In this document: positions 1 through 7,692 of the stretch, piece after piece | Position numbering within the stretch: the first letter of the stretch is position 1 | Layout of the letters: the number at the start of each line of letters is the position of its first letter | Assembly (NCBI GenBank): GCA_029882675.1 | Contig: JAOUKJ010000150.1 | Span: 1 to 8,568 of the forward strand | Reading direction: 5' to 3' | Length of the DNA stretch: 8,568 bases | DNA from: Cyclobacteriaceae bacterium | Lineage (GTDB): Bacteria; Bacteroidota; Bacteroidia; Cytophagales; Cyclobacteriaceae | The notes under the pieces: generated by a model | Seen by the model: the letters and a program-made list of their open reading frames with translations, nothing else | The model's database searches: none | Told to the model about the DNA's origin: nothing | Position numbers and translations under genes: made by a program

Positions 1-1
1 T

Positions 2-133
2 TCTGAAGCCGCCAAGCTTTATGGTGTTACGGCGATCCCCTTTGCACTATTGCTAAACCCTGACGGTGAAATCATCGGTAAAAACCTACGGGGACAGGCG
101 CTGGAGAGCAAGCTGGCAGAAATATTTAATTAG
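2..133 (+). CDS. Thioredoxin-like (TlpA/AhpC-fold) protein, C-terminal fragment
   Basis: This is the last 43 codons of a gene that enters from the left edge, ending at TAG 131-133. The translation contains YGVTAIPFALLLNPDGEII followed by KNLRGQALESKLAEIF. A Val-Thr-x-Ile-Pro turn (the cis-proline loop facing the active site), then a beta-hairpin with Asn-Pro-Asp-Gly and a closing helix, is the standard end of thioredoxin-fold domains in Bacteroidota TlpA/AhpC-TSA proteins. Such proteins are usually exported or lipid-anchored and act as thiol-disulfide oxidoreductases in the periplasm. The CxxC active site and any signal peptide lie outside the window, so catalytic competence cannot be judged. 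The gene converges on the minus-strand phosphodiesterase-like gene with only 3 bp between the stop codons, and I see no clear terminator hairpin between them. Confidence 0.85.
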   Translation, partial: SEAAKLYGVTAIPFALLLNPDGEIIGKNLRGQALESKLAEIFN

Positions 134-136
134 TAA

Positions 137-985
137 TTACTTTAACCGGAGGGCTGCACGCACCGGCAGGTGATCTGATGGGTAGAATGATCCGTTGTTG
201 TCATCGATGATCTGATGTTCGATTACATCAAAACCATCGTTGATGAAAATATGGTCAATTATCCGGTCGCTCAGGTTTTCAAGGGCAAACTGACTGGCGA
301 AAGAACCGGAAGGCCCTTTTTTGTTGCCCGTGAGTTGATAGGTGTCCTGAAGAACCTGTACATCGGCAGTGAGTATCTTGTAAGGTTCGGAATCAGGGTC
401 TGCATTGAAGTCGCCCAGTAATATGGCAGGTGAAGAAAGTGTTTTTTCCTTCATCGTTTTTAAAACAAGGTAGGCGCCCTGCTCACGTGCCAACGGAGTC
501 TGGTGGTCAAAGTGTGTGTTGAAGAAAAAAACAGACTGGCCTGAGGGCTTATGCCTCAGCTTTACCCAGGTGGCGACCCTGTTGTGCTTTGCCCCCCATC
601 CAAACCCGGGTTTTTCTGGGGTCTCAGATAACCAGAAAGTCTGACAATCTTCCATTTCAAATAAGTCTTTTTTGTAAAACACAGCCGAAAATTCCCCTTC
701 TTTTTCCCCATCGTCACGACCCAGGCCACACCAGGCATATTGTGGCAGTTGTTCGGCGAGGTATTCCACCTGATGTACGAGACCTTCTTGCGTGCCGAGC
801 ATGTCAGGGGAGTACTCTTCGAGTAATTGAACAACTTTTTCTTTCCGTTTACCCCACTGGTTTTCACCATCGTTTTCGGTGTCATAACGCAGGTTCCAGG
901 TCATCACCTCCAATTTATAATCACTCTTACACCCGACAAATAGTAAAATGATGAAGCCTGCGATCAACTGGTATGTATTTTTCAT
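137..985 (-). CDS. Endonuclease/exonuclease/phosphatase-superfamily lipoprotein
   Basis: A 282-residue protein with the full set of motifs of the Mg2+-dependent endonuclease/exonuclease/phosphatase (DNase I-like) fold: MTWNLRYD with Asn31, GTQEG with metal-binding Glu67, NTHFDH with His158, GDFNAD with Asp192 and Asn194, DHIF with Asp244, and the terminal SDHLPV with the Asp271-His272 catalytic pair. The family hydrolyses phosphodiester or phosphomonoester bonds in nucleic acids, phospholipids or inositol phosphates; the sequence does not say which. The N-terminus has Lys2, a hydrophobic stretch and Cys19 in FVGC. This fits a lipoprotein signal, although Phe at -3 is not ideal, and CKSD after the cleavage point could favour surface display. 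The ATG lies 18 bp downstream of the M1 peptidase stop, with an A/T-rich leader and no Shine-Dalgarno, so the two genes are probably co-transcribed. Length is normal and all catalytic residues are present. Confidence 0.9.
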   Translation of the reverse strand: MKNTYQLIAGFIILLFVGCKSDYKLEVMTWNLRYDTENDGENQWGKRKEKVVQLLEEYSPDMLGTQEGLVHQVEYLAEQLPQYAWCGLGRDDGEKEGEFSAVFYKKDLFEMEDCQTFWLSETPEKPGFGWGAKHNRVATWVKLRHKPSGQSVFFFNTHFDHQTPLAREQGAYLVLKTMKEKTLSSPAILLGDFNADPDSEPYKILTADVQVLQDTYQLTGNKKGPSGSFASQFALENLSDRIIDHIFINDGFDVIEHQIIDDNNGSFYPSDHLPVRAALRLK

Positions 986-1003
986 ATTATTTAATTTACA
1001 GTG

Positions 1004-2830
1004 CTATTTTGCGAGGTAAAAATTATTCTTTTCATCCATGTCGGCCATCCGTTTTGTAGGATCTATTTCCAATGATTTGATTTCTTTGAGGGGTATGGGG
1101 AGCCGAATCTCATATTCAGGATTCGTCCATGGCCAGGGTGATTCATCCATTCGTGAAGTAGTGAGGCCTTCATCTTCCTTGTTGCCACGCATCATTTTCA
1201 AGGGGATATAATAGAGTATCTTTTCTCCGTTGGTTTGCTCAATGACCAGATCGATGGGCATCATCATCGCGTTGTTTCGTTTCAGGGTGACTACCGTAGT
1301 GCCGGCGTCTTCTTCAACGGTTTCTATGCTATAGTCGATGGTGTTGGTAGAGTAAACAAAATGCTCTTTATACCAGTCGAGTTCAATGTCCGACTCTTTT
1401 TCCATGATTCGAATAAAGTCATTGGGTGTGGGGTGTTTGAATTGCCAGGTATTGTAATAGCGTCGCATACCGCGCATAAAGGCCTCCTGACCAATGATGT
1501 AGCTCAATTGATTGAGAAACACAGCACCCTTGGCATATGCATTCAGGCTGTATGATCTGTTGCTCTGATAATGGTCGGAGTGGATAGTGAGGGGCTCTTC
1601 TTCACCCTGGCTCACATTATAAAAATAACCCTGATAGCTGCCTTTATGAATATTCTCATTCGTAGGCTGATTAAATAATTCCTGCATCACGAGCGAGGAG
1701 GCGTAGCTGGTGAATCCTTCATCCATCCACGGATAGAGGCTTTCATTGTTGGCAAGTGCTCCCTGATACCAGCTGTGGACCATTTCATGCACGGTGACCC
1801 CCACCAGGCTGCTCAACTTGCGTTTGCCAGTGATCAGTGTACTCATGGGGTATTCCATGCCGCCGTCACCTCCCATCACTACTGAATATTGTTTCCAGGG
1901 GTAATGGCCAAAATGCGTATTCATATATTGAAATGCCCTGATCGTATATTCAGGTAATTTTTCCCATGCTTCGGTATCCGCTGATTCCTCATAAAAAAAG
2001 TGGAGTTCAGGTCCTCCGGGGACTTTAGCCTTCAGGTGTTTATAGTCCGGATCGGCGGCCCACATGAAATCATGCACATTGGGTGCTTTAAAGTGCCAGG
2101 TAATGGGATTTTTGTGTTTAGGGATTTTTACGCCCTTGTCTTCATAGCCATGTCCAATTTTATTGGGATTTTGCAGATAACCTGTACCACCCAGTGTATA
2201 ACGGGGATCAATGGTGATTTTCACATCGAAATCGCCCCATACACCATGAAATTCTCTCGCGATGTAGGGATTGGCATGCCAGCCCATGTTGTCATATTCG
2301 CACATTTTAGGGTACCACTGGGCCATGCTATAAGCAATACCCTCCTGACTGTCCCGTCCCGACCGCCTGATCTGAACAGGCACCTGGCCTTTAAAGGCCA
2401 TTGTAAAGACGGTTTTTTCGCCGGGAAGGAGGGACTTGCCCAATTCAACAGACAATACAGTTTCCTCCTCATTAAAACGTATGGATGCACCGTCCTGAGA
2501 AAGGGTAGTGACATGAAGATAGCCCTCCTCCTTTGCTGAAAGGGCTTCAATACGGTTTCCGACACGCCGATCAGGATCAACGATGGTGCGTGACCGGACG
2601 TCCATCATGCTGCCGGGTTGGAATGCATTGAAATACAGGTGGTAAAATACCCGGTGAAGTGTGTCGGGAGAGTTATTATAATAAGTGAGTTGTTGTGTGC
2701 CGGTAAATTGGTGATTTTTGACATCAAAGTCTACGTCCATGACATATTCCACACGCTGTTGCCAGTAGCCGTGTTGGGCATTTGTGATCAGTGCAAACAG
2801 AAAGATGGCCAGGGTAAATAAGGTTCTCAT
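1004..2830 (-). CDS. Secreted M1-family zinc metallopeptidase (aminopeptidase-like)
   Basis: A 608-residue protein with the gluzincin signature: His348-Glu349-x-x-His352 in VHEMVHSW, then exactly 18 residues to the third zinc ligand Glu371 in WMDEGFTSY. Upstream, GGMEYP (323-328) takes the place of the classical GAMEN substrate-binding motif. Tyr432 in NAYAKG is the likely transition-state tyrosine. The N-terminal half (about 25-270) fits the beta-rich domain of M1 enzymes, the catalytic domain spans roughly 280-480, and a beta-rich tail follows. The signal peptide is clear: a hydrophobic stretch ending TNA, with Gln19 as the likely first mature residue, so the enzyme should be periplasmic or extracellular. 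No type IX secretion C-terminal domain is evident. The family removes N-terminal residues from peptides; specificity is not readable here. It is probably the first gene of a two-gene unit with the downstream phosphodiesterase-like lipoprotein. The ATG is preceded by an A/T-rich leader. Confidence 0.93.
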   Translation of the reverse strand: MRTLFTLAIFLFALITNAQHGYWQQRVEYVMDVDFDVKNHQFTGTQQLTYYNNSPDTLHRVFYHLYFNAFQPGSMMDVRSRTIVDPDRRVGNRIEALSAKEEGYLHVTTLSQDGASIRFNEEETVLSVELGKSLLPGEKTVFTMAFKGQVPVQIRRSGRDSQEGIAYSMAQWYPKMCEYDNMGWHANPYIAREFHGVWGDFDVKITIDPRYTLGGTGYLQNPNKIGHGYEDKGVKIPKHKNPITWHFKAPNVHDFMWAADPDYKHLKAKVPGGPELHFFYEESADTEAWEKLPEYTIRAFQYMNTHFGHYPWKQYSVVMGGDGGMEYPMSTLITGKRKLSSLVGVTVHEMVHSWYQGALANNESLYPWMDEGFTSYASSLVMQELFNQPTNENIHKGSYQGYFYNVSQGEEEPLTIHSDHYQSNRSYSLNAYAKGAVFLNQLSYIIGQEAFMRGMRRYYNTWQFKHPTPNDFIRIMEKESDIELDWYKEHFVYSTNTIDYSIETVEEDAGTTVVTLKRNNAMMMPIDLVIEQTNGEKILYYIPLKMMRGNKEDEGLTTSRMDESPWPWTNPEYEIRLPIPLKEIKSLEIDPTKRMADMDEKNNFYLAK

Positions 2831-3051
2831 ATTTATGTTTTGTTAAAGAGCGCCAAATTATTAAAAATTATTTGATTAGCGGTTGTTGATGGTAGATTTT
2901 AGATGAATGCAGCTCCATTGACTGCCTGGTCTTGACCAAGGATTCATGCTGTAAACAAATGAATATATATTACGTGAAGATGCGTTTTGCTGGCCAATAT
3001 AAGCGTCGTGTGCGTTATAGGTTGATTCCAGGTGTCTTGTAAGGGGTATAA
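2831..3051. other. Intergenic DNA upstream of the M1 peptidase, no supported gene
   Basis: All three + frames are interrupted by several stops. The minus strand has one 62-codon frame (2876-3064, GTG start) whose product I do not recognise and which shows no signal peptide or domain. The N-terminal half of the adjacent isochorismatase remnant would be expected here but is not recognisable in any frame. The peptidase promoter should lie near 2840-2900 on the minus strand. The nearest thing to a TAnnTTTG box is an imperfect TAATTTG, so no promoter is called. Confidence 0.5.
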
Positions 3052-3321
3052 TTCTTAACAGCACTGAAGATTACCGAATTGTTAATTACCGGATGTGCCA
3101 CTGACGTTTGTGGCGAATTTACTGTTTAGTCAGCATTAGCAAAGGATTATATTATTGCTATTGTCTCAGACGGCCATACTACCTGGGCGCGACCACATAT
3201 GACAGCGAAAAGTGTATTAGACCAGTGTAGTTGGATTTGGGAAAACATGATTCCACCAAAAGGAAAGACAGATGTAAAAATGCTTGAGGATATAATAAAA
3301 GGGCAACAAAAGAATGGCTAA
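3052..3321 (+). pseudogene. Isochorismatase-like cysteine hydrolase, C-terminal remnant
   Basis: Reading codons from 3052 gives 89 codons plus a final TAA (3319-3321), interrupted by one in-frame TAG at 3127-3129. The piece before the TAG contains ITELLITGCATDVCGEF, which is the isochorismatase-family block around the nucleophilic cysteine (Cys of TDVC, codon 3109-3111). The piece after it has SALAKDY, VSDGHTT, RPHMTAKSV and WIWENMIPP, matching in order the helix, strand and C-terminal segments of this family. Full-length relatives are roughly 180-190 residues. The first half, with the catalytic Asp and Lys, is absent: the frame is closed upstream by TAA at 3040-3042 and 3049-3051. The TAG sits where relatives usually carry Arg or Gln, and a CAG-to-TAG change would explain it. 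The residue after the nucleophile is Gly, where Val is usual. I infer a dead gene. Identification is from remembered family motifs, not a search. Confidence 0.8.
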
Positions 3322-3364
3322 GGTACATGGCCAGCCAACAAACTGTCGTAATGAATTACAAAAT

Positions 3365-3394
3365 AAAAAAAGGCGCCATACAGCGCCTTTTTTT
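3365..3394. terminator. Bidirectional intrinsic terminator
   Basis: A perfect 12-bp inverted repeat consists of an A7 run followed by GGCGC (3365-3376), a 6-nt loop (3377-3382) and GCGCC followed by T7 (3383-3394). The G/C core flanked by an A tract on one side and a T tract on the other gives a U-rich tail on either strand. It lies 17 bp past the SusD-like gene's stop on the minus strand and 43 bp past the stop of the isochorismatase remnant on the + strand. It can therefore end the SusCD transcript and would once have ended the remnant's transcript. Confidence 0.85.
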
Positions 3395-3411
3395 ATTAAA
3401 CTCCATATTTA

Positions 3412-4725
3412 TCATCCTCCCTGAACGCCTACTTCACTTTCAGGGCGCGGGAACTTCTCCCATACATCGTCGTCCGTACGATCCAATGGAAGGGTATCCA
3501 ACTTGCCGTGCCTTCTGAGGTCGATCCAGCGATGTGCTTCACCAAAAAGACTGTAACGGCGGTTATACAACAATTCATTGGTTACGGCATCATCTGCAGG
3601 CATACCGAAGTAGTCAGGCATGCCGTAAGCGTTTCGGATAATATTGAGTGCTGCAACCGCCTCATTATTGTTTGTTCCGATATTAGCTTCAGCGTAGATC
3701 AATATCAGCTCTTCATTCCTGATAATGGGAATGTTTGACGAAGGAGATGCGAACAAATCAACATCAAAATCACTGCTCAGTCCATCGAGTACTGCTGTAT
3801 TATTCCGGCGCGATACTTTGTTTCTCCGTTTGTCAGAGGGTCTGATATCTGCCATATAGGAAGGGTGGGCCACCAGGGCTTCGCTCGCATTACGTGTACG
3901 GAACAGGGGGTTGGAAAGGTCTGTGCCGGCCTCGGAATAAAAATGCTGCGGACCGTTGTTCAGGTCTCCCCCAAGATCCATGAAAGAGTTATTCAGTGCA
4001 GCCAGCGCACCGGCTTTATCACCGCTATACAAAGCAACCCGGGCTTTGATGGCGCGATTAAATTCAGCAAAATTTTGAGGGTTATCAAAACCGGCAAAAC
4101 CGGAAGATAAATCAAAGAGAAACGCGTCACCGGCATTGTTCAACTCGCCGTATGCCTCATCCAGCAAGGATGAAATAGACGTAAGGGCGCCGTTATAATC
4201 AAGAAACGGTCCCAGATTTTCAGGATCGTACGTTTCCACCCTGATGCCGTTATCATACTGCATGTTTAGTACAAGTAATAAGCTGTAGGCCTGTACTGTT
4301 TTCGCAAAACCGGTATAACCGTTTTTTTCCTGTGCAGTGATCGACTCGGCCGTATTGTTTACTGCATCAATCAGGATGTGGGCATTTTTGACAACAATAT
4401 AGCGACCTGCGTACGGACGTGTGCCATAGAATCCTGCGTTATCGAGTGAGGATGCTCCCTTGCCAAGTATCTCGCCGGTATACCGGGGATCAGAATTGGT
4501 GAAGAAATATTGCTCGCGCCCTACGATGTTCAGCACATCATAGTAAAAGCCCATTTCTGAACGCAACAGTGACTCTGTGCCTGAAACCAACAATTGTAAA
4601 TCGCTCAGTTTGGCATTGGCTGCTATATCGGCAGCACTGGGGTTGTTGGGGTCGGGAATATCTTCAATCTCACAACTGAAAAATGTGACCAACCCGGACA
4701 GTAATATATATTTTAGTGCTTTCAT
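3412..4725 (-). CDS. SusD/RagB-like outer-membrane nutrient-binding lipoprotein
   Basis: This 437-residue protein is the surface lid that captures ligand for the SusC-like pore encoded just upstream. The N-terminus MKALKYILL leads to Cys18 in FFSC, a lipobox-type site with acidic residues soon after it (CEIED). Helix-rich TPR-like segments follow; AHILIDAV (near 115) and FAKTVQAYSLLLVLNM (near 140-155) fit the SusD N-terminal region. The C-terminal hallmarks are IIRNEELILIYAEANI (near 335), NRRYSLFGEAHRWIDLRRHGKL in two parts (near 388-408), and the closing KFPRPESE. At 437 residues it is somewhat shorter than typical 500-600 residue SusD proteins. Start choice: the frame is open to a TTG at 4732-4734 abutting the SusC stop, but the ATG at 4723-4725 gives a normal signal peptide and a 9-bp gap, so I use the ATG. 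No ligand can be inferred. Confidence 0.93.
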   Translation of the reverse strand: MKALKYILLSGLVTFFSCEIEDIPDPNNPSAADIAANAKLSDLQLLVSGTESLLRSEMGFYYDVLNIVGREQYFFTNSDPRYTGEILGKGASSLDNAGFYGTRPYAGRYIVVKNAHILIDAVNNTAESITAQEKNGYTGFAKTVQAYSLLLVLNMQYDNGIRVETYDPENLGPFLDYNGALTSISSLLDEAYGELNNAGDAFLFDLSSGFAGFDNPQNFAEFNRAIKARVALYSGDKAGALAALNNSFMDLGGDLNNGPQHFYSEAGTDLSNPLFRTRNASEALVAHPSYMADIRPSDKRRNKVSRRNNTAVLDGLSSDFDVDLFASPSSNIPIIRNEELILIYAEANIGTNNNEAVAALNIIRNAYGMPDYFGMPADDAVTNELLYNRRYSLFGEAHRWIDLRRHGKLDTLPLDRTDDDVWEKFPRPESEVGVQGG

Positions 4726-4734
4726 TTGTATCAA

Positions 4735-7692
4735 TTAAAATGTTGCTGTCAAGTGAAAATTAAACCGCTTTGAAGAGGGGAAAGGGGTTACTTCCACTCC
4801 TGTAGAGAGACCCTTGCCGCCGAAATTGGATACTTCTGGGTCGTAGCTCCTGTATTCGAAGAAATTGATCAGATTATAGCCTGAAAAACCTACCCTGATA
4901 CGATCAAAAGTATCACCAAGTACACTTTGAGGAATCGTATAGAAAAGACCTGCTTCACGCATGCGAAGATAGCCGGCATTTTCAATATATGGCCCGGAGT
5001 TTGCACCCAGTTGGCTCAACCTGTAGTCCCCGTTGCCCAGGGCACTATCCGGATCAAGGTCTATTCGGTCATAGTCGGGGCTTGTACCGCTAAGGTCAGA
5101 CAACAGCGCAGAGAGGTTGATGTTCTTTCCTCCGTTTTTCCAGTGCCAGAGCATGGTGAATTCAAAACCTTTGAAGGAAAGGTTGTTCATAAACGACATC
5201 TGGAAGTTTGGTTCGGCATTTCCAAAAATGACGAGCCCGTCTTCATCCTGTTGGTCGGCAGGACCTACACCAATAATTTCTGTTGGGCTATGGCCTTCTT
5301 TGATACGAAACTGGCCGAGGAAGTCAGCAAAACCACCAGTGGTATAGGAAGGAATATCCAGACGAGTGATGAGTCCACGGTTCTGCCAAAGGCTGGTACG
5401 GCTGCTCCAGCGGAAATCTTCGGTATTAATCAGATTCAAATTGAGCCCTATTTCTATTCCTTTGTTTTCCAGGCTGGCCGCGTTCACCACCTTTACGGTT
5501 TGTCCGGTAGACGTAGGTACCTCGGCCCTCAACAACAGGTCATCCACAGACTTTATGTAGTAGGTGAAATCAAGGGCCACTTTGTTTTCCAGGACACCGG
5601 CATCAAATCCGAACTCAAGTTCTGACTGACGCTCAGGCTTTATGTTTTCGTTGCCGATGGTATTGGAAATAACCAGACCGGCCGAACCATCGATGTTGAT
5701 GGGATTGAGTGAAGACCATTTGTCACCAAACACAGCGAAATTACCGGCCTGGCCATAGGCTGTCCTCAACTTCAACTGGCTGATGCCTGCTGATGAAAGG
5801 TCTGTCATTTGGTGCAGGTTTATAGCCACCGAACCTTTTGGGTAATAATATAATTTGTTCGGATCCCCGTTGTTCGATGATTTGTCAGCGCGGACACCTG
5901 CCGTACCAATAATCATATCGTTATAATTTACTTCTTCCTGGAAGAAAATGCCACGGTCATTTTGGAGTAATCTGGACTGGCTCACGGCTACTGATCCGGA
6001 CTGATCCAGGTTGGTTTGCGAGCCATTGAGGAAAGTTGCGGTGCCGATAATGTTGTTCCGGTTAAAGTTTTCGGCTGTAGTTCCCAACTGGGTACGGAAG
6101 GTGAGCGCGGGTGATGCATAATAATCGTGGATCAGGAATGCCGCAAGGTTGGTGTTTGCGCTGGTTGTGGTACCTTGTATGGAAGCGCCCCCTGTGCCAT
6201 TGCCGTCTTTCTGAAACTGCAGGGTATTGGGGAAAATAGCCCTTGTTTCCAGGGTATAATTATCTAGCCCGCCACGCACCATCAGTTGCAGGTTGGATTT
6301 GTCCCGCTGCATTAGGTTGGCGGTAAGTGTAGCTCCGGAAATAAGGCGGCTAACGGACTCATTGTTGGTGACCAAATTAGCAGTCTGCAGGAAGTTCGAT
6401 GCCGCATATGGGTTGTTGGGATAATTGCCGTTTTCATCGGGATGGAGTTCTGCCCATGCTGGGGTTGCCACAAAGGCAATACCCATGGTGGTACCGCTGT
6501 TATCGTTGTTGAAAAAGCCCCTGTCGGCTGATGACTTGACGTAGTTGGTACTGGTAGTTAACTTGATTCGGTCTGAAAGTTTATGATCCAGGTTTAATCG
6601 AAAAGCATTTTTTGAATAACCGGTATTGGGCACAATACCCTGATCTTTTTTCACCGTAGCACCTACAAAATACCCCGTGCTTTCGTTGCCTCCCGAAAGT
6701 GTGATGCGTGATGTGCGCTGCGATCCGGTATTTCCATACAAGTCCTGCTCATAATCATACAGTTTGCCAGCGCTTTTGGCGGCCTGAAAATTGGCCACTT
6801 CATCTACTCCGAAATGGGTCTCAACCTTTGTGGCGTCCCACTCGCGTACACCCAGTGGTTTAAGTATTTTAGAAATACCCACTGTCTGGGAGAAATTGAT
6901 TTTAGGCTTGCCCGACGTGCCCCTTTTTGTTGTGATGATGATCACACCACCGGAGGCCCTTGACCCGTACATAGCTGCTGCTGAAGCCCCTTTCAGGATT
7001 TCAACAAACTCAATATCTTCAGGATCAATGTCTGCAATACGGTTGGTGGGATTGTCCTGGTTGGACTGGTTACCTCCACCTGATGCTTTTGAAACAGTAT
7101 TCAACCCACCGGAAATGGCCGAGTTGTCGAGATATACCCCATCAATGATGTACAGGGGCTCATTACTTCCGTTGATGGAAGTGATACCACGTAATTTAAC
7201 GGAAATACCCCCGCCTGGTGCACCGGAATTGGATGTGATGTTCACCCCTTTAAACTTTCCGTAAAGGGCTGCATCCATGGTTTGCTGGTTGGTAGTTTCC
7301 GAGAGTTCCTTGCCGGAGATGGAGGCCACCGAGTTGGCCAGGTTGCTCCTTTTTACGGTTGAAGCAAGTCCTGAAATAATCACTTCTTCCAGGTTGGTAA
7401 TATCTTCCCTCAAACTGACGCTCAGGCTCTCACCTGTCACTTCCAGTTCTTGTGCTGCATATCCGATAAATGATACTTCAAGTACTTCACCACGGCTGGC
7501 ACGCAGGGAGAAATTTCCCTCCAGGTCGGTGATGGAACCACGTGTTGTACCTTTCACGATTACACTGGCACCGATGATGGGTTCACCCTGTTCATCGGTG
7601 ATTTTTCCTGTTACTGTCATGTCTTGTGAGTTCCCTTGAAAGGACAGAAGGGTACACGTCAGAAACAACAGAAGCAATTTGATTTTCCTCAT
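4735..7692 (-). CDS. SusC/RagA-like TonB-dependent outer-membrane transporter
   Basis: A 985-residue TonB-linked importer. In order: a signal peptide (1-22, probably cleaved before Gln23 of QDMTVTGK); a carboxypeptidase-regulatory-like beta-sandwich (about 26-98) with the usual GEPIIGASVIVKGT and SFIGY motifs; a TonB-box-like LEEVIISG (101-108); a plug domain (about 113-258) with the SusC signature VKLRGITSINGSNEPLYIID and the block ILKGASAAAMYGSRASGG; then a long beta-barrel ending in NFHLTATF with a terminal Phe, the outer-membrane assembly signal. It should import a ligand handed over by the SusD-like protein, using energy from TonB-ExbBD. Length is typical and the frame is uninterrupted. 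The SusD-like gene follows after 9 bp, so the two form an operon that probably starts from the promoter region near 7727-7759. The window has no polysaccharide-degrading enzyme or anti-sigma gene, so the substrate is open. Confidence 0.96.
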   Translation of the reverse strand: MRKIKLLLLFLTCTLLSFQGNSQDMTVTGKITDEQGEPIIGASVIVKGTTRGSITDLEGNFSLRASRGEVLEVSFIGYAAQELEVTGESLSVSLREDITNLEEVIISGLASTVKRSNLANSVASISGKELSETTNQQTMDAALYGKFKGVNITSNSGAPGGGISVKLRGITSINGSNEPLYIIDGVYLDNSAISGGLNTVSKASGGGNQSNQDNPTNRIADIDPEDIEFVEILKGASAAAMYGSRASGGVIIITTKRGTSGKPKINFSQTVGISKILKPLGVREWDATKVETHFGVDEVANFQAAKSAGKLYDYEQDLYGNTGSQRTSRITLSGGNESTGYFVGATVKKDQGIVPNTGYSKNAFRLNLDHKLSDRIKLTTSTNYVKSSADRGFFNNDNSGTTMGIAFVATPAWAELHPDENGNYPNNPYAASNFLQTANLVTNNESVSRLISGATLTANLMQRDKSNLQLMVRGGLDNYTLETRAIFPNTLQFQKDGNGTGGASIQGTTTSANTNLAAFLIHDYYASPALTFRTQLGTTAENFNRNNIIGTATFLNGSQTNLDQSGSVAVSQSRLLQNDRGIFFQEEVNYNDMIIGTAGVRADKSSNNGDPNKLYYYPKGSVAINLHQMTDLSSAGISQLKLRTAYGQAGNFAVFGDKWSSLNPINIDGSAGLVISNTIGNENIKPERQSELEFGFDAGVLENKVALDFTYYIKSVDDLLLRAEVPTSTGQTVKVVNAASLENKGIEIGLNLNLINTEDFRWSSRTSLWQNRGLITRLDIPSYTTGGFADFLGQFRIKEGHSPTEIIGVGPADQQDEDGLVIFGNAEPNFQMSFMNNLSFKGFEFTMLWHWKNGGKNINLSALLSDLSGTSPDYDRIDLDPDSALGNGDYRLSQLGANSGPYIENAGYLRMREAGLFYTIPQSVLGDTFDRIRVGFSGYNLINFFEYRSYDPEVSNFGGKGLSTGVEVTPFPSSKRFNFHLTATF

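Noticed and set aside
2000..2539. + strand open frame of 179 codons within the M1 peptidase gene
   Set aside because: The minus-strand frame carries the whole M1 signature and signal peptide. The + frame has no recognisable content.
2881..2901. Possible N-terminus of the isochorismatase remnant (LLMVDF in one + frame resembles the family's LLVIDxQ strand)
   Set aside because: It is followed at once by stops and in a different frame from the C-terminal remnant, with no further matching blocks. The similarity is too short to support.
2876..3064. Minus-strand 62-codon frame with GTG start upstream of the peptidase
   Set aside because: It has no signal, domain or known family, and it overlaps the start of the isochorismatase remnant antisense. 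Chance is sufficient explanation.
4726..4734. TTG start for the SusD-like gene directly abutting the SusC stop
   Set aside because: It adds only three residues before an ATG that already gives a normal lipoprotein signal, and ATG is the more likely start.
4927..5625. Long + strand open frame (232 codons) opposite the SusC-like gene
   Set aside because: It is antisense to a fully convincing transporter frame, and its translation shows no domain or signal. It is a shadow of the codon pattern on the other strand.
6791..7639. Two + strand open frames (157 and 120 codons) opposite the SusC plug and N-terminal domains
   Set aside because: They are antisense shadows rich in Ser, Pro and Thr, without family motifs.
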